The position numbers and the translations under genes were made by a program. This document shows positions 1 to 7,280 of a stretch of 10,967 nucleotides of DNA, one piece after another. Source of the stretch: CAYVAP01 sp964343195 (GTDB taxonomy: Bacteria; Bacteroidota; Bacteroidia; J057); assembly GCA_964343195.1 (NCBI GenBank), contig CAYFIR010000170.1, positions 1 to 10,967 on the forward strand, in the 5' to 3' direction. How positions within the stretch are numbered: position 1 is the stretch's first letter; each line of letters begins with the position of its first letter. The notes under the pieces are model-generated. The model searched no databases and was not told the DNA's origin. It saw nothing but the letters and a program-made list of their open reading frames with translations.

Positions 1-22
1 CCTTGCCTGCGAACAAGACCTG

Positions 23-42
23 CTCTGAGCGCAGCCGAAGAG
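23..42. repeat. Short imperfect inverted repeat, possible dispersed intergenic element
   Basis: The 20-bp stretch CTCTGAGCGCAGCCGAAGAG has complementary ends (CTCT and AGAG) around a GAGCGCAGCCGA core. It resembles the short intergenic sequence of the CTGAGCG(C/A)AGTCGAAG type that I remember as scattered between genes in many bacterial genomes, including Bacteroidota. That likeness is from memory and was not searched. It lies in a gene-free stretch 188 bp before the first gene. It could equally be the 3' hairpin of a gene left of the window. Only one copy is seen here. Confidence 0.35.
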
Positions 43-229
43 TCTTCGTAAAATCTGGAAGTTATTTTTCTCGCGTTCCTTAATCGACTTTCCTATCAGC
101 CAGTCCAACTTTTTTAAAATTCCGGACGGGTATCGATTTCCCTCTCGGTTACCTTATCGTCAGACTAAATATTCCAACCACGACCTGACAGCCATCACTA
201 TATTGTACTACTCAAAAAAAGCTTAGTTA

Positions 230-1291
230 ATGAAAAACAGAATCCTTGGGATAGATGTAGCCAGGGCCCTGGCAATCGTCGGGATGATCGTGGTAAATTT
301 CAAGATCGTCCTGGGAAATGAGGGTAACGAATGGCTTGAATTGTTCGCAGGTGTATTTGATGGCAAAGCTGCTGCCACATTTGTATTCCTTGCTGGCGTG
401 GGAGTCGCTCTAATGACCCAAAAAGCCTGGCTACAACGGGACCAGGCACTCATGCAAAAGTCCCGAACCCGCCTCTATAAAAGAGCATTGTTTCTTTTTG
501 TTGTTGGCCTCCTCTATTATCCTGTATGGCCTGCGGATATTCTCCACTTCTACGGGATCTACCTCGTGGTTGCCACCCTGTTTATCACCCGCCCTTCCAG
601 ACAGATTTTGATAGGAGCAACAGTAGTTATGCTGCTGTTTCCCTTCTTGATGATTTTTTTCAACTATGAAGCCGACTGGAACCTGGACACCCTCAGCTAT
701 CCTTCCTTTTGGACACCTACCGGATTTATAAAAAACCTATTCTTTAACGGGTTTCATCCAGTCATTCCATGGTCTTCATTTATCCTTACAGGACTCTGGT
801 TTGGAAGGCAAAATTTACGGGATGAGCGTTTTCTGAAGCAGACATTCAGGATCAGCCTGGGTGCTTTTATTCTGATTCAGGCTGTCTCAGGGGTTCTGGT
901 TTCTCTTTTGTCAAGCATCGAAGGGGTTAAGGACCTGCTGGGAACTCACCCCATGCCTCCCATGCCTCTGTATATTTTAAATGGGGTCAGCATCGCCCTT
1001 GCCGTGACTTCTGGATGTATTTACCTGGGACATTTGTGGCCCAAAAACATGATGCTGGAAGCCTTGAACAAAATGGGACAGCTGGCGCTCACATTTTATG
1101 TCGCCCATGTGATCATCGGGATGGGTGGGGTGGAGCTATTTGGGAGCAAACCACTGGGAGAGTATAGCCTCGGCTTCTCTCTGCTTTATGCATTAGCCTT
1201 TAGTGCTGCCTGTTTATTATTTGCCGTGATATGGTTGCGATCCAGGCGCATGGGCCCTCTCGAATGGCTTATGCGAAAAATAACCTCCTAA
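230..1291 (+). CDS. DUF418/YeiB-like polytopic membrane protein (acyltransferase-like fold)
   Basis: This 353-residue integral inner-membrane protein has about ten hydrophobic segments, roughly at residues 10-28, 48-65, 87-104, 106-120, 125-146, 175-193, 207-228, 247-268, 280-300 and 312-337. The start has the RxxGIDVARALAIVGM pattern of the HGSNAT-catalytic/DUF1624 and YeiB group. The DILHFYGIY motif (about residues 103-111) and the C-terminal GPLEWLMRKIT are typical of DUF418. Relatives include transmembrane acetyltransferases such as heparan-alpha-glucosaminide N-acetyltransferase, but DUF418 proteins have no firmly assigned substrate. I see no basis for one here. The chosen ATG follows an A/T-rich leader, and hydrophobic sequence begins almost at once. 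The next gene starts on the base after its stop codon, so the two are probably co-transcribed and translationally coupled. Family assignment is fairly sure; function is open. Confidence 0.85.
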   Translation: MKNRILGIDVARALAIVGMIVVNFKIVLGNEGNEWLELFAGVFDGKAAATFVFLAGVGVALMTQKAWLQRDQALMQKSRTRLYKRALFLFVVGLLYYPVWPADILHFYGIYLVVATLFITRPSRQILIGATVVMLLFPFLMIFFNYEADWNLDTLSYPSFWTPTGFIKNLFFNGFHPVIPWSSFILTGLWFGRQNLRDERFLKQTFRISLGAFILIQAVSGVLVSLLSSIEGVKDLLGTHPMPPMPLYILNGVSIALAVTSGCIYLGHLWPKNMMLEALNKMGQLALTFYVAHVIIGMGGVELFGSKPLGEYSLGFSLLYALAFSAACLLFAVIWLRSRRMGPLEWLMRKITS

Positions 1292-1897
1292 ATGGCTCTT
1301 CAATCTCCGATCCAACTAAAGCCCGCCGAAACCATAAGTGAGCTATCGGGCATTCTGGCACTTCAAGCTCAAAACCTTAAGGGAGCACAGCCAGAAGCAC
1401 GACAACGCACAGAAGGATTTGTTACGGTGCAACATACCCTCCCCCTGATCCAGCACATGAACGAACTGGCTCCACAGGTGATCGCGGTGCAGGATAGCCA
1501 GGTTGTGGGCTATGCCTTGACTATGGTAAATGAACTGGAACACCATATCCCGGTACTACAACCTATGTTTCAGATGCTTAATTCCCTTTCCTATCAGGGA
1601 AAGGCCATCCGAAATCGTAGCTTCTATGTAATGGGACAAATATGTATCGGGGAAGGCTTTCGCGGACAGGGACTTTTTCCGGTACTATACCACACCCAGC
1701 AAAGGCTTTTGAAAGATCAGTTTGATTGCTGCATCACCGAGGTATCGACTTCCAATCCCCGCTCCATGCGGGCACATGAGAAGGTAGAATTTGAAACGAT
1801 TCATCAGTTTCAGGATGAAACCGACGAGTGGAACATCCTGCTCTGGGATTGGAAAAAAGGAGCCGGGTTTCCCCATGATCAACCTGGGCTAGGATGA
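1292..1897 (+). CDS. GNAT-family N-acetyltransferase
   Basis: This 201-residue cytoplasmic protein has the fold signature of the GCN5-related N-acetyltransferases, which move an acetyl group from acetyl-CoA to an amine. Residues 62-80 look like strands 2-3 (QVIAVQDSQVVGYALTMVN). The acetyl-CoA pyrophosphate-binding loop is seen as GEGFRGQGL at residues 120-128, matching the (Q/R)xxGx(G/A) rule. A motif-B-like helix follows in TSNPRSMRAHEKVEFE (about 152-167), where an asparagine and a helix dock CoA in this family. The acceptor cannot be predicted. The ATG abuts the stop codon of the membrane protein upstream with no spacer, which points to coupled translation. The last dozen residues look like an unstructured tail. 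Confidence 0.85.
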   Translation: MALQSPIQLKPAETISELSGILALQAQNLKGAQPEARQRTEGFVTVQHTLPLIQHMNELAPQVIAVQDSQVVGYALTMVNELEHHIPVLQPMFQMLNSLSYQGKAIRNRSFYVMGQICIGEGFRGQGLFPVLYHTQQRLLKDQFDCCITEVSTSNPRSMRAHEKVEFETIHQFQDETDEWNILLWDWKKGAGFPHDQPGLG

Positions 1898-1965
1898 TAA
1901 CAGACTCCAGACCGAAACTGAGGACGGAAAAAGGGCTCTCAACCATCTATCTCCCTGAAAAATTC

Positions 1966-1984
1966 GTTATTTAGGCCAAATAAC
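1966..1984. promoter_or_regulatory. 19-bp perfect-arm dyad before the second GNAT gene
   Basis: GTTATTT (1966-1972) and AAATAAC (1978-1984) are exact reverse complements around a 5-base AGGCC centre. The dyad ends 17 bp before the ATG at 2002, inside the 104-bp gap that follows the first GNAT gene. It could be an operator, which would fit its 19-bp length and AT-rich arms. It could also be an RNA hairpin ending the upstream transcript. The following bases (CTTTACG) are not a strong T-tract, which weakens the terminator reading. No convincing Bacteroidota -33/-7 promoter was found beside it. Confidence 0.35.
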
Positions 1985-2001
1985 CTTTACGCTACCAGTG
2001 A

Positions 2002-2589
2002 ATGATATTTGGTGATGCTGTCATTTTAAACAACACCGTGGCCAGGTTGGAGCCAATGAATGAGGCCCACCGCGACCTGTTGTGGCCTTTGGCGAACGAT
2101 GCTTCGATCTGGACCTGGAATTCAGCGAAAGTAGCCGACCGAAAGGACTGGGATACATATTTTTCCATGGCAATGGAAATGAAAGAATCTCAGAAGCGGT
2201 ATCCCTTTGTGATCCATGACATCGCTACCGGCAGATTGGCTGGCTCTACCAGCTATGGCAGCTTCTCGATTCCTGATAATCGGGTGGAAATAGGCTGGAC
2301 CTGGCTGGGACGGGATTTTTGGGGGACAGGATTGAACCGCGCATGCAAGTCTCTGCTGCTGGGTTATGCCTTTGAGGAAATGTCCATGCTCAGGGTAGAG
2401 TTGAAGACAGATGTACGAAACGCTCGATCAAGGGCAGCGATTCTCAAGTTGGGGGCGACCGAGGAGGGAATTTTACGAAGCCACATGAGCACCCATAACG
2501 GGCCTCGCAGGGATACCATATACTACAGCATTCTGGCCGAGGAGTGGCCAGAGATAAAGCATATACTTGCCAGTTCTCACGCAAAATAA
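2002..2589 (+). CDS. RimJ/RimL-type GNAT N-acetyltransferase
   Basis: This 195-residue protein fits the Acetyltransf_3 (RimJ/RimL) branch of GNAT enzymes, whose named members acetylate ribosomal-protein N-termini and whose other members act on small amines or drugs. The start reads like the family's first strand (VARLEPMNEAHRDLLWPL). The central EIGWTWLGRDFWGTGLN (about residues 96-112) contains the acetyl-CoA loop, with R104, G108 and G110. The stretch from residue 140 (NARSRAAILKLGATEEGILR) is the near-universal C-terminal signature of the branch. Length is usual for the family. It is not similar enough to the preceding GNAT to be a recent copy. A 104-bp gap with a dyad separates it from the preceding gene, so it may be transcribed separately. 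The substrate is unknown. Confidence 0.87.
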   Translation: MIFGDAVILNNTVARLEPMNEAHRDLLWPLANDASIWTWNSAKVADRKDWDTYFSMAMEMKESQKRYPFVIHDIATGRLAGSTSYGSFSIPDNRVEIGWTWLGRDFWGTGLNRACKSLLLGYAFEEMSMLRVELKTDVRNARSRAAILKLGATEEGILRSHMSTHNGPRRDTIYYSILAEEWPEIKHILASSHAK

Positions 2590-2658
2590 GGGGATGATAA
2601 TCGAATGAAATTTCGATATTTCACAGTTCCTCCTTCCTGTCCTACATTTACCGCCTCT

Positions 2659-3381
2659 ATGAAATACATCTTTTTACCCTTCTCCTTATTGTGGTTCATT
2701 GCGGGTACTGTAGTCAGTCTGGCTCAGACTACTGCAACCTGGTCCCATGATGAAGAACGCCTCGCCTACGGTGCCGACGATTTTACTTTCTCTGGCCCCC
2801 TCTATATACCTGAGCATCAGGGAGCTGACAGGCATCCTTTTTACCTGGAGTCAGAATGGCAAACCGGCCAGATCTATCTTCGGGATCAGGTTTCGCCAGT
2901 GGTAAGACTGAAATATGACCTTGTTTCGCAACAAATAGTTATCTGGCATGCACCAGAGGGGAAGTCTCCAGCCCAGTTGGCTCTTTCAGCGCATCTGGTG
3001 GATTCATTTCTCATTGGAGAAACCATGTTCATCCACCATCTAAATGTAGCTGAACCCCTAGAGGAAGCGGCCTATGCAGAACCGATCTATAAGGGCAACT
3101 TCCAGGTGTACCGCAGCATTCGAAAACAATTTATTCCGACCTACAATGCCGCACATCCGAAGGGATTTTTTGGTGAACAGGAAACCCGTTATTGGCTTTA
3201 CAAACCGGAAAAGGACCAATGGACCTCCTTTTCGTCTTCCAGCGCCCTGTTAACATCTCTTACGAAGGACAACCGGGAGCTAAGAAAAGTAATCAGAAAA
3301 ACCCGCCGTCAGGAGGGCATCCCCCGCAAAGAACCTGGCTCCGCCCAACTCTCAATTCTATTAAACATTTGCGATGAATAA
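2659..3381 (+). CDS. Secreted protein of unknown function, coupled to the receptor gene
   Basis: I do not recognise a named domain. With the start at 2659 the product has 240 residues and begins with a signal peptide: a Lys, a hydrophobic run at about residues 3-19, and a likely cut after A22 (SLA|Q). An in-frame ATG at 2605 would put 18 polar residues in front of it, so I prefer 2659. The mature part looks like beta-strand-rich periplasmic sequence (HPFYLESEWQTGQIYL, then a KYDL motif at residues 85-88). It has a strongly basic C-terminal stretch near residues 209-224. The pattern (YDL strand, YKGNFQVYRS, then a YWLYKP strand before a charged helix) recalls a widespread uncharacterised exported family of Bacteroidota; that is from memory. 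Its stop overlaps the receptor's start by 8 bp, implying coupled expression and a role in the same process. Confidence 0.75.
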   Translation: MKYIFLPFSLLWFIAGTVVSLAQTTATWSHDEERLAYGADDFTFSGPLYIPEHQGADRHPFYLESEWQTGQIYLRDQVSPVVRLKYDLVSQQIVIWHAPEGKSPAQLALSAHLVDSFLIGETMFIHHLNVAEPLEEAAYAEPIYKGNFQVYRSIRKQFIPTYNAAHPKGFFGEQETRYWLYKPEKDQWTSFSSSSALLTSLTKDNRELRKVIRKTRRQEGIPRKEPGSAQLSILLNICDE

Positions 3382-6157
3382 CCACCCCAAACCCTTCCTA
3401 CTATTCTGGCTATTCTGCTTGTTCTTCATGGGCACAAGGTCACTGTCTGCCCAGCAAATTGTGGTCACCGAGGCCTGGGATGGACTCAACTTTGATGGGT
3501 TTGTTGAAAAAACAGAACAGGAATTTGGTACCCGGTTCTTTTTCGAGCCCTTTGAGACCAGCAGAATCGGGCTATCCGACATCTCAGATCCGATCCCACT
3601 TATTCCATTTTTGCAAGCTTGGCTCAGACCGCTGGGAATGTCTGCAAGTGCTGATGTAAATGGCTATATATTCATCCTTCCTGGTGAACAGTTACAGGTA
3701 GGGTTAACCAGAGACATTTACCCGGAGGTAATTCCAGTGATGGAAGCACGCAAACCCGAGGAAGATTCTCTATCTGGTCTGGAGCTTTCGGCAGAGTTTA
3801 TCCCCAAAGTATTTACCGTAGGTACTCGCAGGGAAGGACTAGGCAGGACCAATGTCATACTGGAGGGTCAAATCGTTGACTTTGAAAATGGGGAGCCTGT
3901 CCCTCAGGCATCCCTGATGTTTATGAACCTGGAGAGGGGAACCCTGGCAGATGAAGATGGCCGCTTCGGTATTTCCCTTCCCAAGGGGACTCATACCCTG
4001 GTAGTGAGGGATCTCGGACATGAAGAGACCCGAATATCCGTAGAGCTGCTTTCTGAGGGCACGATAACCATAAAGCTGATCCCCCAGGCCATTCAACTGG
4101 AAGATGTGGTGATTTCCTCAGAAAGAGACAATCCAGTACAAAACACCATGATGGGATTTGAGCGAGTCAGCCCGATGGCTGCCAAGGAAATCCCAGTGGT
4201 ACTAGGAGAACGAGACCTGCTCAAAGTAGCCACACTGTTGCCCGGAGTGCAGAATGTAGGCGAGGGAAGCGGTGGCTACAATGTCAGAGGCGCTCCCGCA
4301 GATCAGAATATGTTCTATCTGGAGCATGTTCCAGTGTACAATACTTCTCATATGTTTGGCTTTTTCTCAGCGTTTCATTCTGGAGCCCTCTCGGGCTTTT
4401 CCTTATACAAAAGCAATATTCCCAGTGAATATGGAGGGCGACTGGCAGCTACATTTGAGATGGAGGCCAGAGAAGCCAGCAAGGAGAAATTTCAGCTTGA
4501 GGGCTCTCTCAGTCCGGTGACGGGAAGCCTGATCATGGGCACACCTATACGCAAGGGGCGTAGCAGTGCCCTTATCAGTGCCCGCTCCACCTACTCAAAC
4601 TGGATACTGCGCAGGATACCCAACCAGGATTTCAGGAACAGTAATATATATTTTGGTGATGCCACAGCCCTATTGTCCTTTGAGCCAAACGACCAAAACA
4701 AAGTCCGCATTTTTGGCTATGCCAGCCTGGACAATACCCAGTTTGGGTTAGAAAACAGCTTCAGGAATCAGAACCTTGGAGGGTCAGCCAGTTGGCTGCA
4801 TTTCTTCAACGACCGCAACGACCTGGAAGTTAACCTGGTACATAGCCGACTAAACCTGGATGTCGGCAACGAGGCAGTTCCCAGCGAAGCGTACCTTTTG
4901 TCCAACTCCCTGACTCACTCGGAAATCAGGGCTGCGCTGACCCTGCGCCCCAATGATGTCCACCAGATCAAAATGGGAGGAAACAGCACCTTCTATAGAA
5001 ATGACCGTGGAAACTTTGGCCCACTGGGGAGTCAAAGCTTTATCAATCCGGTGGTACTGGGGGTAGAACAAGGGATTGAATCAGGGCTGTTTATCGAAGA
5101 TTACATCACCCTGAATGACCGGATATCGGTGCAGGCAGGACTACGCTACAATACCTACACCTTCCTCGGACCAACGGATGTGTACACCTATCAGCAAGGA
5201 CGGGCCATGGCACAGGAAACTGTCCTGGATACCCTCTCCTATGGAAACCTGAGCCCAGTGAAAACCTACCACGGACTGGACTGGCGCCTGAGTGGAAAGC
5301 TCGCTTTGAACTCAAACCTCTCTCTCAAAGCCTCTCTTAATCGACTGCACCAATATTCCTTTCTCATGTCCAATACCATCGCCCTCTCTCCTACCGATAA
5401 GTGGAAACTGGCCGATGCCAATATCAGGCCCATGGTAGGGGATCAGGTTTCTGTGGGATTATATGGAGGGTTTATGCGGGGCCAGATCCAGGCCTCTGTT
5501 GAGGGCTATCTAAAGCGGGTGCAAAATCTGGTGGAGTACCGGGATGGGGCGAACCTGCTGGTCAATGAAGTACCAGAGTGGGACGTCCTACAGGGTGATT
5601 TACGCGCTTATGGAGTGGAGTTTATGGTGCGTAAAAACAACGGCCGCCTCACTGGCTGGGCCAACTATACCTACTCCAGGTCCATCGTTACCGTAGATGG
5701 CGGTGAAGATGAACTGAGCATCAATTATGGGGAACCATACCCCGCAAACTTTGACCGACCACATGCCGCCAATCTGGCCCTGACCTATCGACTTAACAGG
5801 AGGGTCAGCCTCTCCACCAACATTGTGTATGCCTCGGGCAGAGCCATTACTTATCCCACCACCATTTACTACCTCAATGGTGCCAGACTGGTGAGTTTTA
5901 CCAACCGGAATGAATACCGCATCCCGGACTACTTTCGGATAGATATCGGAGTTAATGTGGAAGGTAATCTCCGGGCCAAAAAGCTCGCTCATGGCAGTTG
6001 GTCTTTTGGGATATATAACCTTACAGGGCGAGACAACATTTACAGCGTCTTCTTCCTCACCACTGCCGGACAATTAAGAGGATACAGAATTTCAATTTTC
6101 GCCATCCCCGTGGTGTCGATCTCTTACAATTTCAAACTCGGTAACTATGAAAGCTAA
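3374..6157 (+). CDS. TonB-dependent outer-membrane receptor with STN-like and carboxypeptidase-regulatory-like domains
   Basis: This 927-residue receptor should form a TonB-energised outer-membrane barrel importing an unidentified substrate. A signal peptide covers residues 1-26 (cut at LSA|QQ). Residues about 28-112 resemble a secretin/TonB short N-terminal (STN) domain, with a FVEKTEQEFGTRFFFEP helix-strand unit. After a linker, residues about 160-240 form a carboxypeptidase-regulatory-like domain (GQIVDFENGEPVPQASL, DEDGRFGISLPKGTHTL). It ends in LEDVVISS, the position of the TonB box in this class. The plug spans about 250-365, with LLPGVQNVGEGSGG, YNVRGAPADQN, a HMFGFFSAF stretch and EYGGRL. 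The remainder, about 560 residues, is barrel-like and ends in alternating aromatic strands. The subfamily is common in Bacteroidota and is often followed by a DUF4249 gene, as here. It overlaps the neighbours by 8 bp (5') and 11 bp (3'). No truncation is seen. Confidence 0.93.
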   Translation: MNNHPKPFLLFWLFCLFFMGTRSLSAQQIVVTEAWDGLNFDGFVEKTEQEFGTRFFFEPFETSRIGLSDISDPIPLIPFLQAWLRPLGMSASADVNGYIFILPGEQLQVGLTRDIYPEVIPVMEARKPEEDSLSGLELSAEFIPKVFTVGTRREGLGRTNVILEGQIVDFENGEPVPQASLMFMNLERGTLADEDGRFGISLPKGTHTLVVRDLGHEETRISVELLSEGTITIKLIPQAIQLEDVVISSERDNPVQNTMMGFERVSPMAAKEIPVVLGERDLLKVATLLPGVQNVGEGSGGYNVRGAPADQNMFYLEHVPVYNTSHMFGFFSAFHSGALSGFSLYKSNIPSEYGGRLAATFEMEAREASKEKFQLEGSLSPVTGSLIMGTPIRKGRSSALISARSTYSNWILRRIPNQDFRNSNIYFGDATALLSFEPNDQNKVRIFGYASLDNTQFGLENSFRNQNLGGSASWLHFFNDRNDLEVNLVHSRLNLDVGNEAVPSEAYLLSNSLTHSEIRAALTLRPNDVHQIKMGGNSTFYRNDRGNFGPLGSQSFINPVVLGVEQGIESGLFIEDYITLNDRISVQAGLRYNTYTFLGPTDVYTYQQGRAMAQETVLDTLSYGNLSPVKTYHGLDWRLSGKLALNSNLSLKASLNRLHQYSFLMSNTIALSPTDKWKLADANIRPMVGDQVSVGLYGGFMRGQIQASVEGYLKRVQNLVEYRDGANLLVNEVPEWDVLQGDLRAYGVEFMVRKNNGRLTGWANYTYSRSIVTVDGGEDELSINYGEPYPANFDRPHAANLALTYRLNRRVSLSTNIVYASGRAITYPTTIYYLNGARLVSFTNRNEYRIPDYFRIDIGVNVEGNLRAKKLAHGSWSFGIYNLTGRDNIYSVFFLTTAGQLRGYRISIFAIPVVSISYNFKLGNYES

Positions 6158-7280
6158 ATTCATCCTTGCGGGAATTTTGTTGTTACCATTTCTATCGGCC
6201 TGTACTGAGCAATTCTGGCCTGAGTTAGAAGAGTTTAACCAGTATCTGGTTGTAGATGGGATGGTAACCGACCAGCCCGGGCCCTACACCATCAAGCTGG
6301 CTTACTCAGGTAGTACCTATGACCCTATTTCCAGGGCCACCGTATTCATAGTCGAAGAAGGAGGAGAAAGACATCAGTTGACCGAGCGTGACTCTGGAGA
6401 ATACCGTAGTGATGCACAGGCTTTTCAGGGTCAGGCAGGAAAGTCCTACAAGCTGGAATTGGGGCTACCGAATGGACAGACCTATGAATCTGACTTTATT
6501 GAGATACTGGATAATCCCGGCATAGACACCGTCACCTCAGAGGCTCAATGGCGCTTCTTTAACGAGCTACAGCAGGAGATTCCCGGATATCAGTTTTTTG
6601 TAACCACCAATCCGGGTACTGCCGATCGAGACTACTTTTATTTGTGGCAAATGGAGGCCACCTATCGGTACACGGCGGATTTTCCTGCCTATTTTTATTA
6701 TGCGGGAGCCCTGATAGAGGTGGAAAACATCTATGAGTACTACACCTGCTGGCGTACATATCAACTCAGCCAAATGGCAGTTGCAGAAACTCGTAATGTG
6801 CAGCAGAAGCAGGTGGTCGGCAAGCCCATTACCTTTGTAAAAGGTAATACCAAGCAGCTCCTCTACCGCTACAGCCTGCTTACACGCCAGCTTTCAGTAG
6901 ATCAGGAGACTTATGAATTCTGGGAAGATGTGATTGCACAAGGGTTTTCCAGCACTGCGCTCTACACTACACAGCCATACCTGATAAAAGGCAACATAGT
7001 GAATACCCAGGACCCTGAGGAAGTAGTACTGGGATATTTTACTGTCGCCAGCGTCCAGGAAAAGCGTGTTTACCGAGATACTCCCAACGAGTTTGAGGTC
7101 ACCTATTCGACCTGCTATCTCGACCATGATAGCTACCGCTATATCTTTTTCTGGCCGCGTTCATACTGGCCCATCTTTGTGACTCAGGATTCGGCAGGCA
7201 GGGGCATTTCTGGAGAAGGGTGTATCGACTGCCGGGAGGTAGGAGGCCGCCTCAACCCGCCTGACTGGTGGATCGAGTAG
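6147..7280 (+). CDS. DUF4249 lipoprotein, first of a tandem pair
   Basis: This 377-residue protein starts inside the receptor's last codons (11-bp overlap). It carries a lipoprotein signal with lipobox LSAC and acylated Cys19, so it is probably anchored in the outer membrane. The mature protein opens with CTEQFWPELEE and then QYLVVDGMVTDQPGPYTIKL, the first beta-sandwich strands of DUF4249. The C-terminus has GCIDCREVGG and PPDWW, close to the family's usual ending of paired Cys, Gly-Gly and Pro-x-x-Trp. Four cysteines besides Cys19 (201, 323, 359, 362) are also present in the paralogue downstream. Function is unproven for the family. Genes of this type sit directly after TonB-dependent receptors, which suggests a surface or periplasmic partner, by analogy with SusD; that role is inferred. 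Length is normal and there are no frame breaks. Confidence 0.88.
   Translation: MKAKFILAGILLLPFLSACTEQFWPELEEFNQYLVVDGMVTDQPGPYTIKLAYSGSTYDPISRATVFIVEEGGERHQLTERDSGEYRSDAQAFQGQAGKSYKLELGLPNGQTYESDFIEILDNPGIDTVTSEAQWRFFNELQQEIPGYQFFVTTNPGTADRDYFYLWQMEATYRYTADFPAYFYYAGALIEVENIYEYYTCWRTYQLSQMAVAETRNVQQKQVVGKPITFVKGNTKQLLYRYSLLTRQLSVDQETYEFWEDVIAQGFSSTALYTTQPYLIKGNIVNTQDPEEVVLGYFTVASVQEKRVYRDTPNEFEVTYSTCYLDHDSYRYIFFWPRSYWPIFVTQDSAGRGISGEGCIDCREVGGRLNPPDWWIE

Noticed and set aside
63..229. Bacteroidota -33/-7 promoter (TTG, TAnnTTTG) before the first gene
   Set aside because: Only partial matches such as TATATTG occur, without a properly spaced TTG upstream.
2600..2617. Small hairpin ATCGAA / TTCGAT after the second GNAT gene
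   Set aside because: The stem is six base pairs with an A/T-rich loop and no T-tract, so it is too weak to call a terminator.
5600..6073. 157-codon open frame on the - strand
   Set aside because: It lies wholly inside the receptor's barrel-coding region, has no recognisable domain and is a reading-frame shadow of an unmistakable gene.
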